Assembly (NCBI RefSeq): GCF_028389875.1
Contig: NC_084663.1
Location: 98,259,190-98,323,189, forward strand
Length of the DNA: 64,000 nt
Reading direction: 5' to 3'
Origin: Rhea pennata
Taxonomy: Eukaryota; Chordata; Aves; Rheiformes; Rheidae
Each line of letters begins with the position of its first letter. The stretch's first letter is position 1. The translations under genes were made by a program, and so were the position numbers. This document shows positions 1-12,866 of this stretch, piece by piece. The notes under the pieces are model-generated. The model was not told the origin of the DNA. It saw nothing but the letters and a program-made list of their open reading frames with translations, and searched no databases.

Positions 1-1171
1 TGTGAATCCATCAAGAAACATTAAACATTAAGCTATTGCTGTGTTCCTCATGCATGGACTCTTGAAAGGCAGTGCTTCACTTAAGCAGCTCAAGTTTGCC
101 TTTGCACTGCATCCTTGCTCAGTCTAGCTTGTCCAAATCACACTGAGAATGCCAAACATAACACCAAGACAAGGTGAAAATGTTCTCAGGCTCTTCAGAC
201 TGCTAATAAATGCCCTGTTTTTAGTTATTCATAGTAGATTGTCCCCAGGATGGTGTGCAACTTTCTGTACACGTTTTTACTGCTCTGTTTTCAGAGAGAA
301 ACCTTCCACACCCTGTGTGTTTTATGCTCTCCTAAAAACTACTTGCACTTATCTCATCTGCATTCCAGAAAAATATCGCAGCAACACAACACTTAATTTT
401 ATTTTTTTTAAGCTCAAGACTGGTGTAAGCAGACCCACTTAAGTCAAAGCTGTCTTGGAGTTGAATAAACACAACTGGTAAATGTTAGACAAACTGAATC
501 CAATGAAATATTTGATAATAAATCCACACAGAAGATGATGGTTTTCCACAGATACACAGCACTTTGCAAAGTATAAGAAACTGCCTTTATATTTAGGTGG
601 CAAAACTAGACCAAAAGAGTTAAGCTTCCTGTTGTGAGACACAGGTACAGGTGTGAAACAGGTGCCAAGGAAGAAAAAGAATGTGGCATTTTCGAGCTCA
701 TGACCTCAAACTGTTCAACTGGATCTTCCTTTCTGTTCTATAACTGAGTCTTGTAGACTGGTTTCCTATCTGTGTGCCCTTTCCAAATAACTTCACCATC
801 TGTTTGCTAATCTCAATGAACTTGAAGCAGCAAGTGATCTTAAAGACAGAGAATTCCTATGTATTTCAGATATTTTATAAATTAGCTATTTTATAACTAC
901 TTCATTAGTCAAACCCCCTGAAAAAATATTTCAGGACACAGAGACCACATTATAAAGCCAATGGTCATCTTCCTTGGTATGTTTTTGAGATAAGCCCAGT
1001 CTCTTTTGTTCTAGCTCTTTCTAAATCTGTTCCAGCCATAGTCAGTTACTGTTTTAGTTTTTTACCTTTTTTCTTAAAAGAAAAAAAAAAACTTTTTATT
1101 TGATTCCAGTAGATGAAGAACATAGACTTTTCCTCTGAAATGGTGATTTACTGTATAAAATTATGAAAGGT

Positions 1172-1193
1172 AAAAAAAAAAAAAAAAAAAAAA
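1172..1193. repeat. Poly-A homopolymer tract, 22 A
   Basis: An uninterrupted run of 22 A. No retroposon body could be recognised directly 5' of it on the plus strand, so it is called only as a simple repeat. Confidence 0.9.
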
Positions 1194-2660
1194 TCTGGTC
1201 TTCTGCTAATTTAGAGTTCTGTTGTTTGAAGCCTGACTTGCACCTAATCTTATTAATAATGCTGGTACCATTTAAGATTGCCTGATATGTCCCTTTATAT
1301 AATCCTACTTTCACATGGTTGTAACTTAGTTAAACTTTTATCATTTCATCTGATTTTTTTTTAAAACGTGTTAGGTGTCTGCCTCAGACTGAATTTTTTT
1401 GGAAGCATTTCAGCCAATATCTCAGCTATTTCTGCAAATGAGACAAGGACATGTGTGTGTGGGGGGGAGATTTAAGTTATACTGAATATTCTGGTGACAA
1501 CTCCTTTGAAAAAGCTTTCCATGCCTTAAAGTAGGGTACAGAAATTTGACAAGAGAGGGAGGGTATCATATGAGAATGGTATGATGATTCATTTCTCCAT
1601 ATGAAGATTTGAGCCACTGGGCCAAGTCATATATCTTCCAAAAAATGTGCAATCTGTTTGTCTGTTAGGGATTAACAGCTAAAATTCTATATTCAGTAAA
1701 AGCTTTTCATGATTTTTAGTGATGTCCAGATTGCCTATATAATGCCCTCAAAGAACAGCTAAGAACATATCTGGCTCCGAAAAGTTTTTCTATGTGAGAC
1801 AGCTGGGCATACGCAACCCTCAGACTGAATATACTTACTGTTTTCATTAGAGGTCCAGGAAAGGACACTAGCTTCCTCTTAGGTATCCTGAGCTGAAGTG
1901 AGCCTGGGCCACAGCAGGATTTGGGGAGGAAGCTGGCAGGAGGCAGCTCTATGTCTACATGGAAGTGGTAAGGAAATTAGAGGAAGAAAGGACTTGGGTG
2001 GGGAATGGCAGTGGGAAGCCACTTTATATACAAGGGACTAATAAATTATTCAATAAGAAGAAGTTCAGCTTTATGGGTGTGGAATCATTTCATGTGAAAT
2101 TGCACACAGCAGGAGGGAAGATAAATCTTGGAAGAAGACAAGAGTTAGGCAGGCTGGACAAGAAAGACTGGGAGGGCAGGAGGGAGACTAAAATCAGACA
2201 AAGACAACAAGATGACACAAAGAAAGGTGAGATAGGAAGAGTAGGACATTTGGGTCTATGTTGCCAGTCCAGCAGTGCTCCTTGTGCCCGAGTAACTAGG
2301 AAGCCTCAGAGGCTGTTATCATCTCACCTGGCCTAGGCCATTTCACTAACTCTTCTCTCTATGAGCAAACTGCACATTAAAGAAAGGGTAACTGTGATGA
2401 ATATGAAATGACATGTCAACATATTTTTTCCATATGTCATGATAGGTAAGGAAACAGGAACTGGGAGGAAAAGCCTGTAGAAGGGAAACTGCAATAGAAA
2501 GCAGATCCATGGAAGAGCTAAGTGTGGAACGGACTGGAGAAGATGGCTCAAAAAGGTCTGTAAGCTAGAAAAGATAACTATGGAGGCTCTGTCAGGAGGT
2601 CTACAGTTCCTGAGAGTTTATGTTTGCCAGATACCTGGGCTACCCACTGGCAAAAGTCCA

Positions 2661-2704
2661 GTTTTTTCAGCCTTTAATGCTAGTTTTTTCAGTCTTTAAT
2701 GCTA
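2661..2704. repeat. 22-bp tandem duplication
   Basis: Two adjacent 22-base copies beginning GTTTTTTCAG and ending TTTAATGCTA differ at one position (C versus T at the 11th base). The near-identity suggests a recent local duplication. Confidence 0.85.
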
Positions 2705-3855
2705 GTCCCCCAAAAGGCTGGTATCAAACACTTAATTTAGTAGTTCAGAGGTGGAGAAGGTGGATCCAAATATTCCAAGTTCAGATGATTAATGCTTTTG
2801 GTTATTGTGTTCCTAGAGTGCAGAGTACCTGCCTCCGAGCATAATTTTTCTGGGGGGAGGGTTGATTTATTTTTTTTAAAGAATGATGCTAATATAATAC
2901 TTAAGTTGCTAAATGACATACAGCAAAGTTAGGAATTCTAGTATTAGGCCTGCTGCCAAAATATCTCCCCTCCTCCCTCCTGTCTACCACTGTATGATGA
3001 CAAAAATGATAGGGCTTTATAATTACATAAGCAAATGCTATTTCACTTCCCAACAAACTTTTGGTCCATTCACTATCTAGACTGAGTGGTTCTTACCATG
3101 GTTGTCCTTACTCTAAGAATGAAGTGCTCCTGCCCAACAGTATGGAATCTGGTCCCTGGAACCTGTAAAGTCAACAAGGTCTAATTCTCTGACCTAAAAG
3201 TCTTTGAGTGTATGTACACTTGAGCTGGTGAACTACAGATCAACTCACCTCAATGTGTGATAAAGCTCAGCTTTTCCATGGGTCTGTTCTCCTCGATGCA
3301 TATGAGTTTAGGAAGATGAATGGGACTGCAGCAAGACAAAACAATTACAAGCAATTAATTATGTAAAAAAAAAGGGGGGAGAGTAAAATATACCCGAAGA
3401 CATGAGAAAGGTAAGATAGCGTGAATTCACAGTGACCCACCCTCTGCAGATTCCTGACAATAGAAAGAGAAAACAAAAGATCCTATGATTCTTTTCTAGT
3501 TGGCAGGTACTGAACTCCCTCCTTCCCTTCCTGTCCCAGTGCATTCTCAAGAGGTTTTCTTAGAAGTTTTTCCCAATCCAAGCATTATAGAACTAAAATA
3601 CACTGCATATTTAGACACTTCTTGGAGCAGGTTGATTCAAACACTATTTCTCGCCACTCATTTCACAAACTATAAAACACATACTCCATTACAACCAGGG
3701 GAAAATAGTTAAGCAAAAGCCTGATTCTCAGACACCTGCCATGTTCAGCATGCACAGAACAAGCCCAGTGTACTATTTCACATTATAAAGCTTAAGCAGA
3801 AGTTAATGTACCCACACAATAATGAGTTATTGTGTCTCACTAGAGGATCAGCTTG

Positions 3856-3864
3856 CAAAGTCCA
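3856..3864 (+). promoter_or_regulatory. HNF4-type motif CAAAGTCCA
   Basis: The sequence CAAAGTCCA, followed by AAGT so that a DR1-like repeat is formed, lies about 180 bp upstream of the start codon of the C3orf85-like gene. This nonamer is the known HNF4-selective binding core. A regulatory role, suggesting gut, liver or kidney expression, is inferred from motif and position only. Confidence 0.45.
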
Positions 3865-3983
3865 AAGTGTATGAACAGAGGCATACAAGACAAATCAGAG
3901 CTAAGCACTGTACCCTGCCCTCTGACTGCACCAACACTTTAGAGGTATCTGGTGAATGATTTATAAACCTAAAGATAGCAAAG

Positions 3984-3989
3984 TATAAA
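3984..3989 (+). promoter_or_regulatory. TATA box of the C3orf85-like gene
   Basis: TATAAA lies 53-58 bp before the start codon at 4042. A start site about 30 bp downstream would give a 5' UTR of roughly 25-30 nt. A second TATAAA-like string lies at about 3962 and could also bind CDX-type homeodomain factors. The start site was not observed. Confidence 0.45.
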
Positions 3990-4041
3990 ATTGTATGGCT
4001 GTCCCTGCTTTAAAAAGGAAACACTCTCTGGACAATTTGCA

Positions 4042-4090
4042 ATGTCTCTGAAAATGTTTCAAATTCTGGTGCCTGCTCTGCTGTTTACAG
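4042..4090 (+). CDS. C3orf85: C3orf85-like exon 1 (signal peptide)
   Basis: It starts at ATG 4042 and encodes the hydrophobic signal-peptide core MFQILVPALLF. It ends in ACAG/GTAAGT, a full-consensus donor in phase 1. It is too short to stand out as an open frame. Confidence 0.8.
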
Positions 4091-7000
4091 GTAAGTGCCT
4101 GGCACCCTCTCTCCTGTCATTTCCTTCTGGCTTGCTAAATAGTCAGCTGGCAAGAAAACCATGTTACAGCCAGAATAGCGCTGATAAAAGAGAATTAACT
4201 GGAAATCACTGCAGAGAGGACATATGGGAGAGTGGGCGAGCACAAGGCTACACAGCAAGTCTGTGAAATACAGTCTTGATTCTGCTCCTTGCGATTGCTT
4301 TTGAAGCTCTTCCTGCTGAACCTCTTTCAGCTCTTGGTGGTGAGAACACATTCCTGGCTGAGAAAGTCTCATAGAGGATGACTTCCTGAATTGTTAATAT
4401 TGTCAAAAAGCTTAACGCTATTTTTTTATTCTGATCACATCATTTATTGTTTGTAAGAAACACCAACAGTTCACGTGCATTTGTAAGGGCTCAAAATGAT
4501 CAATTTTACAAGTGATTTCTGGGATGCCTGATTTGAAATCGCTTAAGAGGACTGATTTTTTTCAGCGCTCTCAGACTGTCTGATCATTGGACCTTTATAA
4601 CGCCTTGCAACCAGGGCATCTAAAATCCAGAATCACTTTGTAAAACTTACACCACTGTGTAAATGGATGGAGCAGGACTGCAGCATCACTAAGGCTAAAA
4701 GAATGTTCTTTTCAAAGAAATACAGACTGGTATGGTCAAGGATCAGTGATGTGCACGCTGTGAGACTAATTTATTTCACACTAAATTAAAACAAAGAAGG
4801 CAGGCACTAAGTGACTCTAGACTTCTCATGTGATTGCCCAAATCATGGAAAGATGCTCCATCCACATGAATGTATTAAAAGCATTTCTTTGATCTCAGTG
4901 CTTCAACACACACGCTGTAAAGACAAGAGAAGAAGAACTAAGGCACAACGATGCAGGCAGATTTAGCCAATACTTAAACATGAATTAATTAAGCCTCCCT
5001 CCCACATGAGGGAAACAGCCCAAGTATTTCACTTTTTATACAGAGCAGTAAAGTAAAAGAGGAGCAGCAGTCATAGTTTGATGAAGTCACTCATTTTTCT
5101 CAGTGGAGAAAAGGATGTCTGAGAAATGATTATTAAAAAGAGGTTTTGCCCTTACACAGTACAAAAAAAGCTGTGCTGTGGATTGGGGCCACCTTCAAGT
5201 ATACTCTTTCTTTTGGACCAAATTCTTTCTTTCTTGTCTTATGTCCCTACGGTTTGGCTGCAGTTGAGGCTCTGCAGGCTCTCTCTCTGCTGCAGGTTAC
5301 AGCACATCTAGATACCTTCCCTTGCCTTTATTTGCACTCCCTGATCTGTTGTGCACCTGAGCTTGGACCATTTCTGGGTCTTCCTGAACCTCACCACCTT
5401 TCCATTAAAGGCCAGGACAACACATCCAGGTTCACCAGAAACCAGGCTGTGAGCAGCCTGATGACACTGCTTTGGAAGAATGTTATCTTTGCTCTTATCT
5501 CCCTTTTATTCCCTCTGTCTTTCACAACAACCTTGTTTGCCCTCTTTCCAAGGTTCTTTCTTTACAAGACAAGAAAAACGATTTACTACTGATTTTAAAA
5601 GAGTTCTGAAAAGCTGCATTGATCATTGGCAATGTGCAGTTCAGTTTTTCATTAACTGTGAAACCTCTGAGCAATGATCAAGATAGTAGTGAATTAAAAA
5701 AGAGCCTATAAGCCCAGTAATGAGAACCTGACACTTCATCACACCCTCAGTTCAGCCACTACAAATGATTACTGCACCACTGCACACCTCTGGGAATAGG
5801 CTTTTGGGGCTGTTGGAGCTTTTCTTCAGCCTTTACACAGTGCTGCAGCAAAGAGTGGAGCATTTTTCATTCTCTGTTGCAGAGAAAGTCGTTCTTTCCC
5901 TAGGATTATCTGGGAATTTTGCCATATTTCTTGCTATTACTGGTCCTCGCAAAATTTCCTGACCTCTGGCATCACACCAACACATTCAATGGGTGATTGT
6001 CTGTCTCTTGTCTGCCTTTGCTGATGAGGGAATGATGTATCTCTAATGACTGCTAATGACTGAGATCTCATCTCCTGAACCAGAGACCTCTTGTGTCCTG
6101 TGCTGGAAAATTAAGAATTGTCAAAGAATAGAGATGACTATGCTTCAAACTTTAAATATAAGCAGATGCGATCAAAATTCCAAAGACTGGGTGATACAAA
6201 CTACGTTCAATCGCATAACAATAGGTGACTTAAATTCTACAGCCAATAGGCATTAGCAAATCTGATTTAGTTTTATTATAGTGCTTGTCCCCATCCAAAT
6301 ATGTAGGGATACATAGTCAGTGCACAAACAACTATCTGTTTTTCACCATTGGCAAAGGCAATATGCAGGAGTTTAATTTTAACCTAACTTTATTTTAACA
6401 TAACTTTAACATGCTTTTCAACTGAAAATATGGTGACACATGGTGACACAAAGGTGGTCTATAAAATCCAAAAAGTGTCCCTGCAGCAGTTAACATACAC
6501 CTGTAAAGTACTGACAGATACCCACATCCTGATTTTTATGGAGTGTCACATAATCTACAAAAATACTTTAGAAAACCGTCTAAGACAGAACCAGCCACTT
6601 CCACTCTTTTATTTCAGCACTTACATTATTGCATTGTGGTATTCTGAATCCTTGCATGTTTCAAAATACGTTGATCAAAAATGAAAATAAGATTTTTATT
6701 GGCACAAAGTACTCTTATGAACAAGTCTGTCCAAGATATACTTGGAAGTTTGATGGGGGGAAAAAAAAAAAAAAAAAAGAAAGACAACTATGTACTAGTG
6801 TATGGCTTTGTAAATATTTTCTGGATTTAGAAATTTAGAGAGCTGAAGCACGGGGCTTCGTTCCGGCCCATACCTAACCTTAAGGAACACAGCTGAGTTG
6901 CAGCACTCAATTTACCTTTTCAAAGTTCCCAACACGTCAGCATCAGCAACTTCAGCAAGGTTAAAGTGTCGAAGGTTGAAGTTTAGCTCTGTCTAACTGT

Positions 7001-10000
7001 TGGCTTTAATATCTGATAGCACAGGCAGGCATACCCCTGTGATCTGACATTTTGACCAGGCACAGCTACTAAAGCCGATAATTAGAAGAATTACTAGAGT
7101 AAAAGGAAGAGAGCCACAGCAACTGCTGACTTACAACATTTAAGTTCCATTGACATAAATAACTTCAGCAATAGCTTTCAGATTGTCAGAAACATGTGAT
7201 AGTCTTCAGAAAGCAAGGAAACAAATAGCTCCAGTTTATATGATTTAAGAGAGAGTAAAGTGTTGCTAAGTAATGGTCATATTTTTCATAAACACCCTGG
7301 CAAGTCAGGCACAATCTGTTCTTGCCTGTGGTGGATGCACACAAGGGTTAAAGTTTGGTCCCAGGACTTGAGATTGCTCCTCACTGCTTACACACTGCCG
7401 CTGATCCACATAGCAAGACTCCTTACAGGGGAGAAGTGTATGCTAAACTAAAGCATGTCTAAAAGTTTGTCTCCTTATGATTAAATTCTCTCATTAGATA
7501 TGCAAGTGGTGGCTTCTTCCTCTCCAGAAGGACTGCTAAGCACTCAAGAGCTCTTACTGCTCAGCTTTTTAGAAAAGAAAAATGTATCAATTTAGTGGGT
7601 GCCTAAACAGACAAAGGTGTCAAATCTAATCCCATACTTCCATTTTTGTCTGTATGACAAAGTGGATCATTATGCATTCAGCTGACTGAAAAAGATGTCT
7701 CCCTATAGAGTTTTTGGAGTTGCACCCAGCTAGGTATCTTGCTTTCTAAAAATCTATCCATGCACAATAGAGTTATGCTCCCATATGAGTCTGATATGAG
7801 ATTTTAATGCACAGTAACTTAAGAGCCATGCAGGCTTTTGTTTTTATCCTTTTAGTATAATTTGCTTGCTATACTCTGATACTTTTTTCTTAGTAGCCCA
7901 GAATTCCAAGCTATTTAATATGCCTTCTCCATAATCAGGTTTTCTGACCTTCAAGGCTGGATTAAGTACCCATTTGCAATTTTGACTAAAGATGACAAGA
8001 GGCTACCACCATCTCCTCTCTGTTAAGTTTAATTTTATACCAGTTCTCACTAAGCCAAAATGAGATGCTCAGAAGATATCATAGGAGTAATAAGAAGCAA
8101 TAGTTTTCCCTCTGAATGCTATATACAGGCCAGACAAAACTATCTGTTGAAGGCAGAAATTACACAAGCTAAGTATCTGGCATGTGAAAAATGGCCAGTT
8201 TTTCTGTAATTTGATTTTCATATCAGAATGTTGAGTGAATCTATAGAAATTATGAAAGGAAACAAATACTCTGACTGGTAGCAGCTGATACAGCCTTTAC
8301 AACAGTTCACTTCCCACACACATTCCTCCTATTTTCCCTCCGGTTACTATTAATCTCTAAATATGCTTTTTAAATAACATACTCATCTTGGAGAAAGGAG
8401 GAAAAACAGAATTGAATAAAAACATTCACATCCAATGCGTGCAGCCTTCTTAACACTGACTTAACTTTGTTTCACTAGAACTTGAACTTCTTTATGCCTC
8501 TCAACTCAACTTTACACGTTCTGAGCAATTTCATCAACTTTTACCTATGCCCTTGCTCCTCAGTCTCTCTAGTGCCCCACGTGGATGCTCTAAAATTCCA
8601 ATCTCCTGGTTTCTGTGTAAGTTTTCTCTGAGATGGAGAGCTGCACATGCTGCCTCTATATACTAAGTATATATATCTAAACAAAAGTGAAGCCTGTTAC
8701 TGAGCCAAATTCTGATCCCAGTTCAATTATCTTAGTCCAGAAGAGTGATCACGACTTTACAAAATATTTAAAACCTAAACAAAACAAATTAACTAAAGGG
8801 AAGTTAATAGCTCATAGATTTTCTACTGGATAACAGTAAAGTGCCAGAGAAAACCTGAAATTTGGTGTTTTGTTTTATCTCATGCAGCTCTGGAACAGAG
8901 GGGTAGCAGCTTAATAGACAAAGGCAAAAAATATATCTTTTTTTCCCCTGGCCAAAGTTTTACTTGATTTCTGAAGTCCAGAGATAGCTATTCCTTGGTT
9001 ACCTAAGAGAGAAAGCATTTCATACTACAAGAGTTTACACACAGGATGTCTGAACTTTGGTTTATTTGTATGTTAGTTAAAACTGGTAAAGATAGTGTTC
9101 CTTAGAAATCTCCTCTTCCAAAATTTCTACCTCCAGTTTCTGACTCTAGTAACCTCGAATCTGAAGAAACCGAAGTAGGGAAGAACTACCGAGGCATTCA
9201 TCACTTGCTAAGCAAATGTACAATCAAGCATTTTCTCACCTTTTTGTCCAAGAATTTTTTGACTCTGAAAAGAAATACAAGTGAAAAGGAGTAACAAATA
9301 TTCTACCTCGCACATCTGCTACCTCTATGGCCTCAGCACATATTTGCTTTTTAAAAAAACTAAAGAGTGGCCACACTGCAGCTGCTCAGCAAAACCAGCA
9401 AGAGTAAGGGCGAGTGAACTGGGTTCTGCTCAGCGTTGCGCATAAGGGCAAATGTTGGATGTTGTCAGGCCAATTCCCCTCTTGAACAGATTCTTGCCTT
9501 GAGCCTAAGAGCAACAGAGAGTCAGCAGGGTTGCAACAGCCTGGCCTGCAAAACTCCTATTGACAGACTCTCGATGTACACTAGTTCAAGTGCTTGGCCT
9601 AGCTGTGCCAGTTCATGCAGTTCAGCCTGAGGTGTTCACTTAAACCCATTCGATAAAACTGGAGCAAGCTTGTTTATGGACACTGGCCTCACACTGGGTG
9701 ACTTCATCTGAGTTTAAACCTAACCTTGTTGAAAGTTGTGCAATTTGGACTGAAGTGCTATTTCAGACCAGTTTAGCCCTAGATGGGTGTAAGTCAAAAA
9801 CCCTGGAGACTAACAAGAAAAGACTTTTCCCCTACCAAGGCCTTTCATATGAAGTTAGTGAGGAATTTAGCTTTTTTTCTCGAGAGGAATTCTTGCTTCA
9901 AGACGATCATCTGCACCTGTGATGACATCAAAAAATGTCTAGAGCAATGTGGTGCAAAAAAAGATTAGCAGTACAATATCCTCTGTCCACAGAATAGCTT

Positions 10001-12866
10001 CCAGGCAGATAATTTCTGTGCTGTTGCTAAGGAGAATAAAGACTACACCTCACCTTTCCACAGGGCTTAGGGAGTGCAGTGAAATTCAGAAGTAGCTAGC
10101 TGTGAAATTCACACTACTTCAAGTTTCTCAGCACACCTGAGACGAGTGCAATTCCAGTCTAAACTTTTTCTGTTGCAAAACACTAGTATTAAAAATAAGG
10201 TAGTGCTTTAATTTGGTTGTAAATTTATCCACTTTGGATTCAACAGGAAAACAATGATCTATAGGAGCTGTTTTATTAGTTTCAGGGTATAAAAAAAAAT
10301 CTTTCTGAAGATCTAAGGTAAGACCATATTTGACTTCTTTTAAAGAAACTAAAATTTCAAACACATGCTACGCTGATATATAAAAAAAATAAAAGTGTAC
10401 GTACTAAACCATGCTGCTGATATTATAAATACTGCTCAGCTTCCATTTCAGGTGTCCTCGGAGCACCATTTCTGACAGAAGAATCCGCAAATCAATTTAT
10501 ACGACTTAAACGACAAATACCATATTCTCTGAACTACTGGGACCCAAGCAGCGGCCAGAATGCATGGGGATACACTGTGGCTGAGCAGGTATTCTTTCCA
10601 CAATCTTGCAATATCTACTGGAAAAAAAAAAAAAGGCAGAATGGGGATTAACACATAACAGAAACCTTTTGGGGCAAGCAAGGCTATTTGTGTGTATCTA
10701 AAGTCTCAGCATAGGGAAGGTTGCTCGATCTACTGTTATTTAGTATCAAAGCTAAGAATATTCTTTTCTGTTTTGATCTACCATAGGTTAGTGAATCATG
10801 GACATCTTTGAGAAACACAGCACAATACTACATGGATTTGGGATCTTTTGCTTTTGATCCTTCTATTGCCAGGTAAAAATGGAGTTTCTTCACAGAGCAT
10901 TTCATAGGGTCAGAACAGGTACAGGCCTCTAAGGAAACAAAACGGACAAATATAAAAACATATGAACAAAACTGGCAATTGGAGCCTAGCAGCATAATGA
11001 GACACATTAATTTTAAGAAATATGACTATATTCATTATACAAATTGAAAAGCTGAAGATTTGTTGTTTTTACTGTCTGAGTTTTATAGTTACTTAAATGT
11101 GGTCACTTTATTGGGTAAGTTCTTTTTATTTTTTTATGAATGCTTTGCAAGAACTTCATGAAAAGCTTTTTATGTTTTTTATATATCTATAAAATACACA
11201 CTCACACACACACACACACATATATAAAGTCCCCAGAAGTTAAAATGTAGAAATATATGGTTGGTTTAAAATGCTGACAGAAAGCAATTCCTCAGTAGAA
11301 AAATAAAAGGCTAAGGAAAAAAATAATCTATTTCACTAACAAAACTGTATTCAATGTAGAATAAAAAGATCATTTGAACAAAATGGAGAATGAGATGTAG
11401 CAGTTGGTAAAACCATTATTTATAGATTGGCAGACAACTACATGAAATAAAGTATCTCAAATTGTCATCAAGAAATTGTTTAGGACTGTACTAAAATATA
11501 CACACATTTTTGAGAGATAATTAAGTGAAATTTAGGGAACAATTGCTAAATGATTCCGTTTGACAAGCATAATGCAGAAAACACACATTGCTCCTGAAAA
11601 ATGCTTTTCACATGAAGATGTTGCAATCCTTTAAAAAGGACAGGAGTGGGTAGCACTAAACTCACAAACCTACAAGTTTAAGTGCTTAAAATAATTACAA
11701 AGAAATAGCAATTTGATTAGTCTAACAGCAACTACTAACAGGAAAATGAGCAAACCTTTTCTCATAATACACTTTGAATATAGTCTGAATTTTATTGCTT
11801 TAAAAGTAGATTTCTTTTTGACCACAAGCACAAATTTTCATTTTGAAAAGTGGTTTTTGAAGCGTGCTGTTTTGCAAGACGAGAATTTGATTTGGGGAGT
11901 CACAAATTGAAATTCTTAGGATTGTCCCACCTGAAAGGTGTTGCCTGTTTCACTCACTCTGAGCAGGAGCAAGATGGAAAAGAAACAGCTAAAAGGTACA
12001 ATCGCCCTGTCCTCCTGCCAGGCCCGGAGTCAAGGTCCTTGGGCAAGTGGAAGGAAGCATCAGGATATTATCTCACAACTTCCAAAATTGAGATGGGCAA
12101 AGGCTTGCTTGCCTGGCAGCCCTCATTTCTGTCTTACAACAAAACTGAAGTTACTTTAGGATGCTTTCTATGTTTTTCCTGAATGCCTCACCCACACCCC
12201 CACTTTTTTCCAGCAGAAAAAGTTGTTCAGATAAAACATGCCTGACAACCTCTAACTATTAGCTGTCCACTACATGCGTCTGAAGGCTGTGATCCTGACA
12301 GTGCCAGACGTACAGCAAGATGAGATATGCCTGCAGAATGGCAATTCTTACGATTGTCATATGAAAGGAATTAAAGCTAGTTTGCAGAAATATTTCCAGG
12401 CACTCCCCCTGAAGCATGTTTATGACTTCAGAAGGAGGCTGGTTAACACACAGAATAAAATTCATAATGCTAATACGACACAAACTAACATCTGGAGCTT
12501 TAACTAACACATATGGTAGAAAGGACAACAAGCTAGAAGCTATGAAAAGACATTCTGGATAACACAGAATAATGATTTTCAACCTTATTGTTAATGATTA
12601 TTGGTATTTTCAAGATGGTCAAGAAAAGCAAGCCTATACAGCACACGCAGAAATCTGGTTCAAGAGGCTGTACCTCTAGAAGAAAATATTTGCAAAGACT
12701 TGCAAATCTGAAGATTGAACTTGCCAACAAGATTTTAAATTAATTTTCAGAGGGTTTTTTTAATGCAATTTATTCCATCTTTTCTAGAGAAAACATCAGA
12801 TCTTACATGGATATGCTGCAGCAGTCTGGGACTCACCTCCAGCAACAGACAAGGATGAGCAATTAA
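4042..12866 (+). CDS. C3orf85: C3orf85-like secreted protein, four coding exons
   Basis: Coding exons are 4042-4090, 10452-10588, 10787-10872 and 12788-12866. They join in phase (1, 0, 2) to give 116 residues. All three introns are GT-AG, and intron 1 has a perfect donor (CAG/GTAAGT). Residues 1 to about 21 form a signal peptide (MSLKMFQILVPALLF, then TGVLGA before PFL). The mature protein has a basic RLKRQ site at about residue 35, then YWDP, then a helical part with W and AQYYMD and ending QQQTRMSN. The GAPFL...ANQF.RLKR...YWDP...TAQYY.D pattern fits my recollection of vertebrate C3orf85, a short secreted protein of unknown function. The basic site could be cut by a proprotein convertase (inference). 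There is no transmembrane segment. Two Met codons (residues 1 and 5) could start; the first was chosen because the residues between them fit the signal peptide. The symbol rests on memory of the family, not on an alignment. Confidence 0.8.
4091..10451 (+). other. Intron 1 of the C3orf85-like gene
   Basis: A 6.4-kb intron with a GTAAGT donor and a TTCCATTTCAG acceptor. It holds an A18 tract (6761-6778) and T-rich DNA at 5.1-5.7 kb that leaves overlapping frames open by composition. I recognise no exon or CR1 end inside it. Confidence 0.65.
6755..6778. repeat. G6-A18 homopolymer tract
   Basis: Six G followed by eighteen A inside intron 1 of the C3orf85-like gene. No associated element was recognised. 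Confidence 0.85.
10452..10588 (+). CDS. C3orf85: C3orf85-like exon 2 (mature N-terminus)
   Basis: The acceptor is CATTTCAG/GTGTCC and the donor GAGCAG/GTATTC. It encodes the end of the signal peptide (GVLGA), the conserved-looking PFLTEESANQFIRLKRQ stretch and the YWDP motif. The 137 nt carry phase 1 in and phase 0 out. Confidence 0.82.
10787..10872 (+). CDS. C3orf85: C3orf85-like exon 3
   Basis: The acceptor is CTACCATAG/GTTAGT and the donor GCCAG/GTAAAA. It encodes SESWTSLRNTAQYYMDLG followed by FAFDPSIA. The AQYYMD and FxFD segments are the second block that suggests the C3orf85 family. Phase 0 in, phase 2 out. Confidence 0.82.
10873..12787 (+). other. Intron 3 of the C3orf85-like gene
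   Basis: A 1.9-kb intron with a (CA)n/(TA)n microsatellite at 11195-11226. No other exon was seen. Open frames at 11.85-12.2 kb overlap in two registers and show no splice support. Confidence 0.65.
11195..11226. repeat. (CA)n microsatellite running into (TA)n
   Basis: CACACTCACACACACACACACACATATATA, an imperfect dinucleotide repeat inside intron 3 of the C3orf85-like gene. Confidence 0.85.
12788..12866 (+). CDS. C3orf85: C3orf85-like exon 4 (C-terminus and stop)
   Basis: The acceptor is CCATCTTTTCTAG/AGAAAAC. It completes an Arg codon with exon 3 and encodes ENIRSYMDMLQQSGTHLQQQ, then TRMSN and a TAA stop at 12864-12866. The helical, Gln-rich tail continues the reading frame without interruption. 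Confidence 0.8.

Larger units (their letters stand above)
1..3840. other. Intergenic DNA upstream of the C3orf85-like gene
   Basis: No convincing exon was found on either strand. The stretch holds an A22 tract (1172-1193), a 22-bp tandem duplication (2661-2704) and purine-rich DNA around 1.95-2.3 kb that opens a frame by composition only. No CR1 3' end or LTR pair was recognised. Confidence 0.6.

Noticed and set aside
1959..2336. 125-codon plus-strand open frame
   Set aside because: Purine-rich, Lys/Arg/Gly-rich composition keeps it open; no splice sites, no recognisable domain.
5126..5677. Overlapping plus-strand frames, one of 148 codons
   Set aside because: Several registers are open at once in T-rich DNA inside intron 1 of the C3orf85-like gene, a composition effect.
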